DNA of 24,431 nucleotides from JAICTV01 sp035634055 (GCA_035634055.1 DASQDR010000224.1:1-24431), one strand, 5' to 3'; shown: positions 9,568-17,163, counted from the stretch's first letter. The notes: a model not told the origin generated them from the sequence alone. Numbers and translations: made by a program.

Positions 9568-10911
9568 CTACGGCCGGAGCCCCGGGACGCCCATCGAGGC
9601 GCCGTACTCCGCCAGCAGTTGCTCGAGCGAGACGCCGAACGCTGCGGTCACCGCCTGCTCCGCCGGCACGTCGTCCTTGATGGCGTTGATGAACTTGACG
9701 TAGCCGGCCTTGTCCTTGCGGATCATGAACTCCGCCAGCGCGCGGGCGATGGGGTACTGGTAGCCGTCGATGTTGCGGTTCAGCTCGAAGAACCGAAGCA
9801 GCGGCTGGGCGCGTTTCAGCTCGCTGCGGGCCCGCGCGTCGTCGGACTGCCGGAGCCCCTCGTGGGGGACCAGTTGGAATGCCATCACCTCGGCCAGCCC
9901 CTCGTTCACCCACGACGGGACGTGAACCTTCGAGCGGTAGCGGTGGATGAACCCGTGGGTGGTCTCGTGCACCAGGAGGCGCGCGAAGTCCAGGTCGGTC
10001 GGGCTGCGGTAGAAGTCGATGATGACGCTGCCGTCGCCCAGCCCGTGGCAGAAGCCGCTGGCGGTGTCGCGCGTGTTCTTGAACGCCGCCAGCTCGAACT
10101 TCAGGAAATCGTCGCGGCTGAGGAAAACGATGATGAGCGCCTTGCCGCGCCAGATGTTGACGCCGGGCGGAATCGCGAACAGCTCCGCCAGCCGTGCGTA
10201 CATGCGGTCGAGCAGTCCCGCCCAGCGGGCCGCCTCGGACTGCGGGAGGTTGGAGCAGAAGAGGAAGTACTGGGTTTCGTAGGGCGTGAGCTTGGCGGAC
10301 GTGAGCGTCTGGTAGCGGTCGGCGCGCCGCTTCATGTCGTCGACGGCCGCCTTCATCTCATCGGGACCGAGGACCGGCCAGGCGGCGGGGCCGGTGGTGG
10401 CCGGAGCGGCGCCCGCGCCCGCCGGCGCGCTCGACCGCGTGGCGGGACCGACGCCCGGGGCGTCTGACGTCGCGCCCGTGCCGGCGGCACTGGCGCTCGC
10501 GCTCGTCGCGCTGGCCTTGGCGGTGTCGATCCGCCCGCGCAGCGACGCGTCGAGCCGCAGCGCCTTACCGAACGCCCGCTCCGCCAGCGCCGCGCCGCCG
10601 GGCGTCTTCAGCAGGTTCTCGCCCACCTGCGCCCACTGCGCGCCGGTGGCGGTCGGACCCAGCAGTTTTTCCGACAGCGCGAGCTGTGCCCGCGGCTGGA
10701 CGTCGGTCCAGTCGAACGCCTGCGGCACGCCCGCCCCGGGGCGGAGGACCGCTAACGCGGCTCCGTCAAACGACACCAGTTGCCCGCGCGCGAACCCGCC
10801 CTTGCAGAGCGGGAGCGACACGGCCATCGGCGGCTCCACCTTCGTCGCCGCCAACGACGCGGGCGAACCAACGCACAGGAAGACGAAAACGGACGCCAGC
10901 AATGCGCGCAT
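9568..10911 (-). CDS. Secreted gluzincin-type (peptidase MA-like) metallopeptidase, paralog 1
   Basis: 447 aa from the ATG at 10911, with a GGGGTG-like ribosome site; a GTG four codons upstream is the alternative. MRALLASVFVFLCVGSPASL is a signal peptide probably cleaved near Ala21-Ala22. Residues about 100-190 include an Ala/Ser/Gly/Thr-rich low-complexity linker. The C-terminal half carries the zinc motif HETTH (315-319) and, after VPSWV, NEGLAE with Glu337 as likely third ligand, as in Peptidase_MA_2 families. This predicts a zinc-dependent peptidase in the periplasm or outside the cell; the substrate is unknown. It shares architecture and tail (EYGASMGVPGLRP) with the gene at 11117-12517, so the two are tandem duplicates. 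A GC-rich hairpin overlaps its last codons (about 9557-9585). Confidence 0.82.
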   Translation of the reverse strand: MRALLASVFVFLCVGSPASLAATKVEPPMAVSLPLCKGGFARGQLVSFDGAALAVLRPGAGVPQAFDWTDVQPRAQLALSEKLLGPTATGAQWAQVGENLLKTPGGAALAERAFGKALRLDASLRGRIDTAKASATSASASAAGTGATSDAPGVGPATRSSAPAGAGAAPATTGPAAWPVLGPDEMKAAVDDMKRRADRYQTLTSAKLTPYETQYFLFCSNLPQSEAARWAGLLDRMYARLAELFAIPPGVNIWRGKALIIVFLSRDDFLKFELAAFKNTRDTASGFCHGLGDGSVIIDFYRSPTDLDFARLLVHETTHGFIHRYRSKVHVPSWVNEGLAEVMAFQLVPHEGLRQSDDARARSELKRAQPLLRFFELNRNIDGYQYPIARALAEFMIRKDKAGYVKFINAIKDDVPAEQAVTAAFGVSLEQLLAEYGASMGVPGLRP

Positions 10912-11032
10912 GAAGCACCCCACACCGCACGTACTGACGGGATGTTACTCGTGTTGGCGGGCGGCGGGAAAGGCGCTGGCGGAAGCGCGCTTGCCGAGGG
11001 ACCTCGCGCCGGCGAACGGCCGCCCAACCCGA

Positions 11033-11059
11033 CATCCTTTGCGAAGTACGCTCAGGATG
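11033..11059. repeat. Short palindromic spacer element ending in GGATGACA
   Basis: CATCCT and AGGATG flank GCG-AAGTA-CGC, giving a hairpin with two mismatched positions in the 205-bp gap between the two metallopeptidase genes. The right side (TACGCTCAGGATGACA) closely matches TACGCCTCCGGATGACA at 21029-21045, so this looks like a dispersed element. The rest of the gap shows nothing recognisable. Confidence 0.5.
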
Positions 11060-11116
11060 ACATCGCCACACTGGCCCCGGCGCGCAAGCGTTGAGCGGTC
11101 GAGCAAGGCGCGGGCG

Positions 11117-12517
11117 TCAAGGCTTCAGCCCGGCGACGCCGAGCGATTGGCCGTACGCCGCCAGGAGTTGTTCCGGCGTCACGCCGTACTTCGCCTGGAG
11201 CGCCTGGTCCCACGGGACGTTGTCCTTAATCGCGTTGAGGAACTCAACGTACCCCTGCTTGTTCTGGCGGATCATGAACTCCGTCAGCGTCCGCGCGACC
11301 GGGTACTGCCACGCGACGAGGCTCTCGGCGTCGAAGAACTTGCCGAGCGACTTGCGCGTCTGGAGGTCCTGCCGCGCGTCGGCCAGCGACGACTGCGCCA
11401 GCCCCTTGCGCGGGACCAGGTCGCTGGCGATCGCCTCCGCCAATCCCTCGTTCAGCCACGACGGGACCTCCACCGGCGAGCGGTAGCGGTGCAGGAAGCC
11501 GTGCACCGATTCGTGCACCAGCACGTGGGCGAAGTCGGCTTCGTTCGGCTGGCGGTAGAAGGCGATGTGCACCGCGCCGCTGCCGTACGCGTGGCACATC
11601 CCGGCGCTGCCGGCGGCGACCGTGTTGTGCATCTTCACCTCGAACTTGAGGTAGTCCTCCTCGCGCGAGAAGACGAAGACCAGCGCCTTGCCGTGCCAGA
11701 TGTTTTCCGTCGGCGGCACGCCGAAGAGCTGCGCGAGACGCGCGTACATGCGGTCGAGCGTCATCACCAGCTTCTGCGCCTCGGACTGGCTGAGATCGGA
11801 GTAGACGAGGAAGTACGGCGTCTCGTGCGGCTGGAGGTTGATCGCCAGCGCCTGCCGCGATTGCTCGGCGAACGCCTTCAGCGCCCGCACGTTGGCGATC
11901 TGCTGCTCGGCCGACTGCTTCCCCCACGCGGCGGGGTCGACCGGCCCGACCTGCTGCGGGCCGATCACCTTCTTGTTCGGGTCGCGCGGGTCGAGCGGCC
12001 CGCGCGGTTGCGTCGTCGCCGTGCGCGGGTCGACGGCCGTCCCAATGGTCTCCGGCTTTCCGCCGCGCGGCTGCGTCGCGGCGCGGTCGGGCGACTGCGA
12101 TCCCGCCTCCTTGCGCGCGGCGATCACCTTGTCCTTGTAGGTCGGGTCAAGGGTGACCGCCCTGCGGAACGCGCGCTCGGCCGGCCCGCGGCCGCCCGGC
12201 TGGCTCAGCATCTTCTTCCCGAGGTTGAGCCACGTGTCGGCGTTGTCCTGCGGCGCGCCCTTGCGCACCAGCCGCTCATGCAGATTCATCACCAGTTCCG
12301 GCGGCAGCTCGTCCCAAGAGACCTTGGCGGTCTGCTTCTGCGCGTCCATCAGCTCGAAGCCCGCCTCGTCGTAGGACGTGATCCGCCCGTCGAGCTCGGA
12401 GCGGTCGAGCTTCTGCACCTTCACGCGCTGCGGCGGATCGACCGTCGCGCCGCGCGCCGAGACGGCAGCGGAAGCGAGCAGCAGGATCCCGGCGATGGTG
12501 CGACTCCAGATGCGCAT
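11117..12517 (-). CDS. Secreted gluzincin-type (peptidase MA-like) metallopeptidase, paralog 2
   Basis: 466 aa. The ATG at 12517 has GAGG 8 nt upstream and begins a signal peptide (MRIWSRTIAGILLLASAAVS, then ARGA). Residues about 25-75 form a small beta-rich domain (VKVQKLDRSELDGRITSYD) that may be SHD1/Sm-like. Residues about 80-130 resemble a TPR-type segment (AERAFRRAVTLDPTYKDKV). A Pro/Arg/Thr-rich linker at about 138-190 contains ATQPRG twice. The peptidase domain has HESVH at 335-339 and NEGLAE with Glu357 as probable third zinc ligand. The tail AYGQSLGVAGLKP matches paralog 1. Predicted location is periplasmic or extracellular; the substrate is unknown. The 205-bp gap to paralog 1 means they need not share a transcript. 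Confidence 0.84.
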   Translation of the reverse strand: MRIWSRTIAGILLLASAAVSARGATVDPPQRVKVQKLDRSELDGRITSYDEAGFELMDAQKQTAKVSWDELPPELVMNLHERLVRKGAPQDNADTWLNLGKKMLSQPGGRGPAERAFRRAVTLDPTYKDKVIAARKEAGSQSPDRAATQPRGGKPETIGTAVDPRTATTQPRGPLDPRDPNKKVIGPQQVGPVDPAAWGKQSAEQQIANVRALKAFAEQSRQALAINLQPHETPYFLVYSDLSQSEAQKLVMTLDRMYARLAQLFGVPPTENIWHGKALVFVFSREEDYLKFEVKMHNTVAAGSAGMCHAYGSGAVHIAFYRQPNEADFAHVLVHESVHGFLHRYRSPVEVPSWLNEGLAEAIASDLVPRKGLAQSSLADARQDLQTRKSLGKFFDAESLVAWQYPVARTLTEFMIRQNKQGYVEFLNAIKDNVPWDQALQAKYGVTPEQLLAAYGQSLGVAGLKP

Positions 12518-12585
12518 GTGGCGACCCTCGTGAACGAATCCGACGGTTCATCTTAGGCGCAACGGCGCGGACGCCAGTGCGCAAA

Positions 12586-12616
12586 GAGGCGGGATGAGCA
12601 AGCGGAGACCCGCCTC
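12586..12616 (-). terminator. Probable terminator of the membrane protein gene
   Basis: On the minus strand GAGGCGGG pairs perfectly with CCCGCCTC around a 15-nt loop and is followed by TTTGC. It lies about 30 nt after the stop codon of the gene at 12646 and 69 nt before the next start at 12517. Confidence 0.6.
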
Positions 12617-12645
12617 GCCCGCGGCCGCCGCTAAGCGCGCATCGC

Positions 12646-14058
12646 TTACCGCCCGGCGAGGGTCGGCGGGGGCTGGATCGCGTCGGGGCGGATCAGGTTC
12701 GACAGCGCCTGCGCGACCGTGTAGCGGTCGTACCCGTCGCGCGGGCACGGATTGGTCGCGCCGATCAGGCTGACGGCGACGCTGAACGCCAACAGCACGC
12801 CCGCCAGCACCCACGCCCCCGCCCCGTGCCGCCGGCGGAGCCACGCGCCGGACCAGAAGAGGGTCAGCGGCAGGAAGAGGATGAACGCCTGCGGCCCGAA
12901 CATCGGGCCCGCGCCGATCAGCAGCACCAGCGCGCAGGCGACGACGACCGCGCCGGCGCCGACCAGCGTGGCCGTCGCCAGCACCTTGGTGGTCATGGGC
13001 CAGTGCCGGTGCATCACGGCGGCGACGCCGAGGATGCCGAAGATCAGCACCGGGAAGTGGCTGAGGATGCCGTGCTCGCCGAAGAGGGCGGCGGCAAGGC
13101 GCGCGAGGTTGCGCCCCAGCACCGCCCACCAGCCCGCCCCCGCGGGACCGAGATCGTCCATCTCGTCGGCCTCGGCGGCGGCGGCGGCATCGGCGGCGGT
13201 CGTGGCGACCAGGTCCGCGTGAAACCGCGGCGGCAGCAGGTCGCCCGTCACCGGCTTCACCAGCGCCCCGTGCAGCAGCAGCGGCCCCGCCGCCCCCAGC
13301 GCGTACAGCGCCAGCCCCGCGAGCTTCATCCGCGCCCGCCAGCGCATCGCGATGATCGTCGCCGCCATGAGGACGACGAACACGATCGCGGGCGGATAGA
13401 TGGCCGCGGCAAGCATCGCGCACGCGCCAGCGGCGGCGAGCCATCCGCTGGTCGCGGTGGGACGCCTGGAAATCGCCACGTGCACGATGGCCGCCACCGA
13501 CGCCAGCACCAGCGCCGCCGCGGGCGCTTGCGCGTTGAGCACGACACCGTAGCTGACGAACCCGCTCCCCAGCGCCACCGCCATGGCGAGCATCGCCCGC
13601 TTCTGCCGCGGCAGCTCGAACATGCGGCCCATGCGATAGATCAGGCCCGTCCCCGCCGCGACGGGGATGGTTACGCCGATCAACGTCAGCAGGTAGGCGA
13701 CCAACGCCGGGTTGTTGGCGAACGTGAGGTCGAATCGCCGCATGACCGAGTAGGGCCCGGCGAGCAGCGCCGCCATCGTGGGTGGTTGGTCGCTGTAGAC
13801 GTGATCGCCCCTGGTGATCAGGCCGCGCTGCGGCGCCAGCGGCGACTTGTCGATCGACAGGGTGCGGCGCTCGACCAGCGACTCGATCGTCGCCAGCCGC
13901 GCCAGCTCGTCGTCGGAGATCAGCCGCGGGTCCGGGTGGCGCAGCGGGCGCAGCAGCGGCAGGCAGATCAGCAGCACCACGATCGGCGCGCTCAGCGCCC
14001 AAGGCCGCACGTGCGGCTTGGCGGGCTGGCGGCGACGGAAGAGGTGCGCGACGTTCAT
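12646..14058 (-). CDS. Polytopic membrane protein, GT-C glycosyltransferase-like
   Basis: 470 aa from the ATG at 14058 (MNVAHLFRRRQPAKPHVRP). A start 13 codons upstream is possible, and neither has a clear ribosome site. The N-terminal helix (WALSAPIVVLLICLPLL) is followed by the loop LISDDELARLATIESLVERR and then DHVYSDQPPTMAALL. This arrangement, an acidic first loop and an SxxPP-type segment after helix 1, is familiar from GT-C/PMT-like proteins that use lipid-linked sugars. About ten further hydrophobic segments follow (for example ALVAYLLTLIGVTIPVAAG). An Ala/Asp/Glu-rich loop lies near residues 275-290. A role in cell-envelope or exported-protein glycosylation is plausible but unproven; donor and acceptor cannot be told. 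Confidence 0.65.
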   Translation of the reverse strand: MNVAHLFRRRQPAKPHVRPWALSAPIVVLLICLPLLRPLRHPDPRLISDDELARLATIESLVERRTLSIDKSPLAPQRGLITRGDHVYSDQPPTMAALLAGPYSVMRRFDLTFANNPALVAYLLTLIGVTIPVAAGTGLIYRMGRMFELPRQKRAMLAMAVALGSGFVSYGVVLNAQAPAAALVLASVAAIVHVAISRRPTATSGWLAAAGACAMLAAAIYPPAIVFVVLMAATIIAMRWRARMKLAGLALYALGAAGPLLLHGALVKPVTGDLLPPRFHADLVATTAADAAAAAEADEMDDLGPAGAGWWAVLGRNLARLAAALFGEHGILSHFPVLIFGILGVAAVMHRHWPMTTKVLATATLVGAGAVVVACALVLLIGAGPMFGPQAFILFLPLTLFWSGAWLRRRHGAGAWVLAGVLLAFSVAVSLIGATNPCPRDGYDRYTVAQALSNLIRPDAIQPPPTLAGR

Positions 14059-14136
14059 ACGCAAAGGGTGGCGAGCGGCGACGCAGCCACTACACATGAC
14101 TGAGCGAGCGCGTCGGTCGGCGGCGCGAAATGAGGA

Positions 14137-14961
14137 TCATCGCCGACGCAGCGGGTCGTACGCCTTGAGGAACTGCACGAAGTTGGTCAGCACGCGGTCG
14201 CCGAGGCGCGCATGGCGCGCGTAGAACTCCTTGGTGTCGTCTCGGATCTTCTGCTCTCCGTCGGTCCCCAGGACCTTGGTCACATCGTCCTTCCGATTGG
14301 CCAGGAGCGCCTCGATGCCGGCCTCGGTCATCTCGAAGTGGTACTGAAATCCGTACAGCCGCGACTTGAACCGGAACGCCTGGTTCTTGCACGCGCGCGT
14401 GGAGGAGATCAGGACGCTGCCGGTGGGCGGCGGCGGGGCGGGCGGCGGCGCGGGGTTCGGCGGGGCGGGCAGCTTGGGCAGATCGAAGGCGTCGAAGTGC
14501 CAGTGGAACATCGGCGCGCCCTCGTTCATCCCGAAGACCACCGGATCGGTCCCGCCGGGGAACGGGAACTGCACGCCTGCCCAGCCCACCTCGGGCATCG
14601 CCGTCGGCGGATCCTCCGGCTTGGCCCCGGGCTTCATGTTCGCGTAAACCTTGGCCCCGGCGGCATGTGCGATGAGCTGCGCCCCGAGGCAGATGCCGAG
14701 CGTCGGGCGGTCCAGCGCGATCATCCGCTTGAGCAGCTCGACCTCCCGGGCCAAGAACGGGAACTCCGGCTTTCCCACGTCCGCCACGCCCATCGGCCCG
14801 CCCAGAACCACCAGCACGCGCAGCTCGTCGAGGTCCGTTGGAACCTCGTCGCCCTTGTATAAGTGCCGGACGTCGCAGGGGATGCCGAAGTCTCGGAAGA
14901 CCCCAACGATGCGCCCAGGCCCTTCGAAGGGGACGTGCTGAAGGATCACGGCGCTGCTCAT
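14137..14961 (-). CDS. Class I glutamine amidotransferase-like protein (GMP synthase amidotransferase type)
   Basis: 274 aa from the ATG at 14961 (MSSAVILQHVPFEGPG), a typical first strand for stand-alone GATase1 proteins; an upstream in-frame extension of 25 codons is unlikely to be coding. The triad is visible: nucleophile Cys91 in GICLGAQL, and His208 and Glu210 in GFQYHFE. The oxyanion segment VLGGPMGV is at 52-59. This fold hydrolyses glutamine to glutamate and ammonia, or in some members acts on gamma-glutamyl compounds. No synthetase partner is adjacent, so the substrate is open. A proline-rich insert (about 163-180, PAPPNPAPPPAPPPP) sits between MFHWHFDAFDLP and the next core strand. 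Confidence 0.88.
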   Translation of the reverse strand: MSSAVILQHVPFEGPGRIVGVFRDFGIPCDVRHLYKGDEVPTDLDELRVLVVLGGPMGVADVGKPEFPFLAREVELLKRMIALDRPTLGICLGAQLIAHAAGAKVYANMKPGAKPEDPPTAMPEVGWAGVQFPFPGGTDPVVFGMNEGAPMFHWHFDAFDLPKLPAPPNPAPPPAPPPPTGSVLISSTRACKNQAFRFKSRLYGFQYHFEMTEAGIEALLANRKDDVTKVLGTDGEQKIRDDTKEFYARHARLGDRVLTNFVQFLKAYDPLRRR

Positions 14962-15064
14962 GCGGGCGGAATGATCCCGCGGTGGCGGCAAGGTTGTCAA
15001 GGAAGCATATGGGCTGGTGCCAGGGATCCCATCCACCCGCCCGCCCTAACTCGCGCGGCCGCAT

Positions 15065-15088
15065 CGGCTTCGGCCCGCGCCGAAGCCG
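15065..15088. promoter_or_regulatory. Perfect 10-bp inverted repeat in a divergent intergenic region
   Basis: CGGCTTCGGC and GCCGAAGCCG flank a CCGC loop, in the 285-bp region between the divergent amidotransferase (start 14961) and HTH (start 15247) genes. An AT-rich patch (TTTATAAA) follows at about 15104-15111. It could be an operator or a transcript hairpin; there is no T-run. No other feature in the region could be assigned. Confidence 0.4.
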
Positions 15089-15246
15089 CGGACCCGAGCT
15101 CACTTTATAAACGTCGTGCTCTGCGCGAATTACGCCAAGGGATTTCCGTTGGCGGCCGCCCTAACGCTTTGCTAACATTCTGGCGGCGTTTGGCGGTGCC
15201 TAAACCACCGCGGGGCAACTGGGGGCTCTGGCTGAGGGAAGCAGCC

Positions 15247-15726
15247 GTGAACACACAACCGAACCACATCTTGGAACGCGCCCGCCAGCGGCCGCCGCGC
15301 GGCGAGCCGGCGGCGGGCGGGAAAGCCGCGCCGGCGCTGCGGCAACGCATCGGGCTGCTCCGCCGCGAGGACCAGATCCTCGTCGAACTGGCGATGAGCG
15401 GCACCGCGTCGCGACGGCGGATGGGCGAGCTGCTGGGGCTCCAGCCCGGCACGGTCACCCGCCGCCTCCAGCGCCTCGCCGCCCGGCTGCACGACCCGAT
15501 CGTCATCCGGCTGCTCGACCCGCGCTGCGGGCTGTCGCCGGAGCAACGCCAGATCGGCGCCGAGCACTTCCTCACCGGGCTGACCGTCGCCGAGCTGGCG
15601 GCGAAGCACGGGCTGTCGCGCGAGCGGGTGCGGGTGATCCTCGGCTTCCTCAGAGAATGGCACCGCGGCACCCGCGGCGCCGGCCCGCCGGCGGCCAACC
15701 CATCCAACGGCGACGCCCATCACTGA
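15247..15726 (+). CDS. Small DNA-binding protein with two HTH motifs, sigma-70 region 4-like
   Basis: 159 aa from a GTG at 15247, chosen because GAGGGA lies about 9 nt upstream and the protein then begins cleanly (MNTQPNHILERAR). The frame is open further upstream, but that part is spacer. Residues about 38-85 form one helix-turn-helix (DQILVELAMSGTASRRRMGELLGL, then TVTRRLQRLAARL). Residues about 97-140 form a second (LSPEQRQIGAEHFLTGLTVAELAAK, then LSRERVRVILGFLREW). The arrangement resembles sigma-70 region 4 helices without regions 1-3. A regulator of the adjacent phage-like cluster is the natural inference, since it is transcribed toward those genes. Binding site and partners are unknown. 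Confidence 0.72.
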   Translation: MNTQPNHILERARQRPPRGEPAAGGKAAPALRQRIGLLRREDQILVELAMSGTASRRRMGELLGLQPGTVTRRLQRLAARLHDPIVIRLLDPRCGLSPEQRQIGAEHFLTGLTVAELAAKHGLSRERVRVILGFLREWHRGTRGAGPPAANPSNGDAHH

Positions 15727-15740
15727 AAGCGCTCCCGCAC

Positions 15741-15756
15741 GCTCGCGCACGCGAGC
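15741..15756. repeat. Hairpin GCTCGCG-CA-CGCGAGC after the HTH gene
   Basis: A perfect 7-bp inverted repeat with a 2-nt loop, 15 nt past the HTH stop codon; flanking CCCG and CGGG can extend the stem. No T-run follows. It may be a weak terminator or a binding site. Confidence 0.4.
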
Positions 15757-15782
15757 ACGGGCACGCGCAGGTGACGCCCAAG

Positions 15783-15872
15783 ATGAGCAACTCGCGCCGT
15801 GCCGACCCTTGCGCGCAGGAGGTGACCTTCAACCCGATGAAGGACCCGCGCAACACCTCGCCGGCTCAGTAG
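15783..15872 (+). CDS. Possible 29-residue small protein
   Basis: ATG to TAG encoding 29 aa, beginning MSNSRRADPCAQEV and ending DPRNTSPAQ. AGGTGA lies 9 nt before the ATG. The gap after the HTH stop is 56 bp. No family is recognised and the composition is unremarkable. The case rests only on the ribosome site and position, so this may be a chance frame. Confidence 0.25.
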   Translation: MSNSRRADPCAQEVTFNPMKDPRNTSPAQ

Positions 15873-15900
15873 CGACCGGCTCAGCGACGAAAGGAGGCCG

Positions 15901-16239
15901 CTAAAACAACTTCCCCTGTTCGCTCGGCCGCTCGCCGGCCTCCGGTTTGAACGCGACGCGGAACCACTGCCGGCCGTCGCCGCCAAGGTCCGGGTAGATC
16001 TCGGCGAGCACCCGCCGCATCGCCGCCAGGGTCTCGAACCCATCGGCGCGGGCGTCGGCGTCGGTGAGCTGTTCTAGCCGCACCACGTCGACGTTTAAAA
16101 TCGTCAACCACCCCACCCCAGGCGAATAGGCGCGGCCGCCCTCCCTCACGCGAGCCGACCGCCACCGCCGAACCGTCGTCCGCTTGGTCCCCTCGCGGAT
16201 GGCCTCCCAGAAGCACTTCTTGAACAGGAGCTGTCCCAT
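15901..16239 (-). CDS. ASCH-domain protein (PUA-like fold)
   Basis: 112 aa, starting MGQLLFKKCFWEAIREGTK. The pattern fits ASCH proteins: FWEAIREGTKRTTVRRW at 10-26 (the G-x-K-x-x-T-x-R motif), a central strand VGWLTILNVDVVRLEQL, the DGFETLAAM segment at 66-74, then IYPDL and WFRVAFKPE. ASCH domains bind RNA or nucleotides; some are N4-acetylcytidine amidohydrolases (E. coli YqfB) and some are ribonucleases. The Lys19/Thr22 spacing resembles the Lys/Thr pair reported for YqfB, but this was not aligned. It is the only minus-strand gene in the 15.2-20.9 kb cluster. Its start codon overlaps that of the divergent ABC ATPase gene. A longer upstream open frame reads antisense to the ATPase and is rejected. 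Confidence 0.78.
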   Translation of the reverse strand: MGQLLFKKCFWEAIREGTKRTTVRRWRSARVREGGRAYSPGVGWLTILNVDVVRLEQLTDADARADGFETLAAMRRVLAEIYPDLGGDGRQWFRVAFKPEAGERPSEQGKLF

Positions 16240-17158
16240 GCCCGCCCGTCCCACTAGAAGAGTTGTCCTCGTCGGACAGGATATCACGGCCCCCGCCGCG
16301 GTCGCGAGCGGCGGGACGATCCGCATCCGCAGCCAGAACGCCGCCACCGTCGCAATGTGGTTCGGGCTGGGCAAAGCGCCCAAGCCACCGCGGCGCGGCG
16401 GGCGAAACTGCAAGCGGCTCCCCGCGTCGCCCGCGGGCAACGCGCCCGCCGACGCGCCGCACCAAGTCCGCCTCCCGCTCGCCGCGGGAACCATCACCTT
16501 GATCACCGGACCGAGCGGCGCGGGCAAGTCCACGCTGCTCCGCGCGCTGCGCGAGCCGCGCCCCGCGCCAGGCGGCGCACAGCCAGATCCTTTGCCTCCC
16601 GCGCAGGGGGCTAAAGAATCGCGCGGCACATGCCCGAGCAAGGGCGACATCCAGCCGCGCAGCGTGTGTCCGCGCGACCGCCACATCCAGCCCCGCGACC
16701 AAGACCTCGTCTGGATCGACCTCGCCGCCATTGATCCGCCCGACGTGCCGATCGTCGACTGCTTCGGCGACGAACCGCTGACGGCGATCCTCAAGCGACT
16801 CGGGCACGTCGGCCTCGGGGAGGCGTGGAGCTACCTGCGCACGCCGCCCGAACTCAGCGAGGGCCAGCGCTTCCGCCTCAAGCTCGCGATGGCGATGTGC
16901 GAAGCCGCGCGAGTGGCGGCGTCACCCGGCCGCGGGCGCGCGATCCTGGTTTGCGACGAATTCGCTGCCGTGCTGGACCGCCTGACGGCCATGATCGTCG
17001 CCCGCTGCGTGCGCCGGGCAATCGCCGCGACCCCGCAGGCCGCCGCCGTTGTCGCGACGTCTCACGAGGACCTGCGCGTCGCGCTCGCGCCCGACGTCGT
17101 GGTCCACTGCGACTTCGGCACGGCGCGCGTGGAAGCGGGCGAGCGCCAGCGGGACTGA
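16238..17158 (+). CDS. ABC-type ATPase, partner of the GNAT protein (split COG2401-like)
   Basis: 306 aa from the ATG at 16238, chosen for AGGAG 7 nt upstream; in-frame ATGs at 16184 and 16355 are alternatives. Motifs in order are Walker A GPSGAGKST (91-99), signature LSEGQ (206-210), Walker B ILVCDE (236-241), D-loop AAVLD (243-247) and H-loop His276 (VVATSHEDL). No membrane segments or permease are present, so it is a soluble ABC ATPase. The text DVPIVDCFGDEPLTAILKRL and DEFAAVLDRLTAMIVARCVR fits the ATPase half of the ABC-ATPase/acetyltransferase fusion family (COG2401). Here the acetyltransferase is a separate gene at 17547. Residues about 108-155 are a low-complexity insert between the P-loop helix and the rest. 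Role unknown; phage or DNA-linked work is inferred from context. Confidence 0.8.
   Translation: MPARPTRRVVLVGQDITAPAAVASGGTIRIRSQNAATVAMWFGLGKAPKPPRRGGRNCKRLPASPAGNAPADAPHQVRLPLAAGTITLITGPSGAGKSTLLRALREPRPAPGGAQPDPLPPAQGAKESRGTCPSKGDIQPRSVCPRDRHIQPRDQDLVWIDLAAIDPPDVPIVDCFGDEPLTAILKRLGHVGLGEAWSYLRTPPELSEGQRFRLKLAMAMCEAARVAASPGRGRAILVCDEFAAVLDRLTAMIVARCVRRAIAATPQAAAVVATSHEDLRVALAPDVVVHCDFGTARVEAGERQRD
16586..16620. repeat. Imperfect palindrome inside the ABC ATPase gene
   Basis: GATCCTTTGCCTCCC pairs with GGGGGCTAAAGAATC around GCGCA (15 positions, two mismatches, two G-T pairs). It lies within a larger non-conserved insert (about 16559-16702) that also contains ACATCCAGCCGCGC and ACATCCAGCCCCGC as a near-direct repeat. 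The reading frame is kept throughout. Confidence 0.6.
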
Positions 17159-17163
17159 CTTAG

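Noticed and set aside
10334..12556. 740-codon plus-strand open frame opposite the metallopeptidases
   Set aside because: Spans two real minus-strand genes and their gap; composition is that of an antisense frame.
12548..14103. Long frames on both strands overlapping the membrane protein
   Set aside because: Only the minus-strand frame ending at 12646 gives regular hydrophobic helices; the others are Arg/Gly/Ala-rich shadows.
14863..15246. In-frame upstream extension of the HTH protein
   Set aside because: Reads through the divergent spacer and a perfect hairpin; the GTG at 15247 has a good ribosome site.
16240..16807. Upstream extension of the ASCH frame on the minus strand
   Set aside because: Runs antisense through the ABC ATPase; ASCH homology begins at the ATG at 16239.
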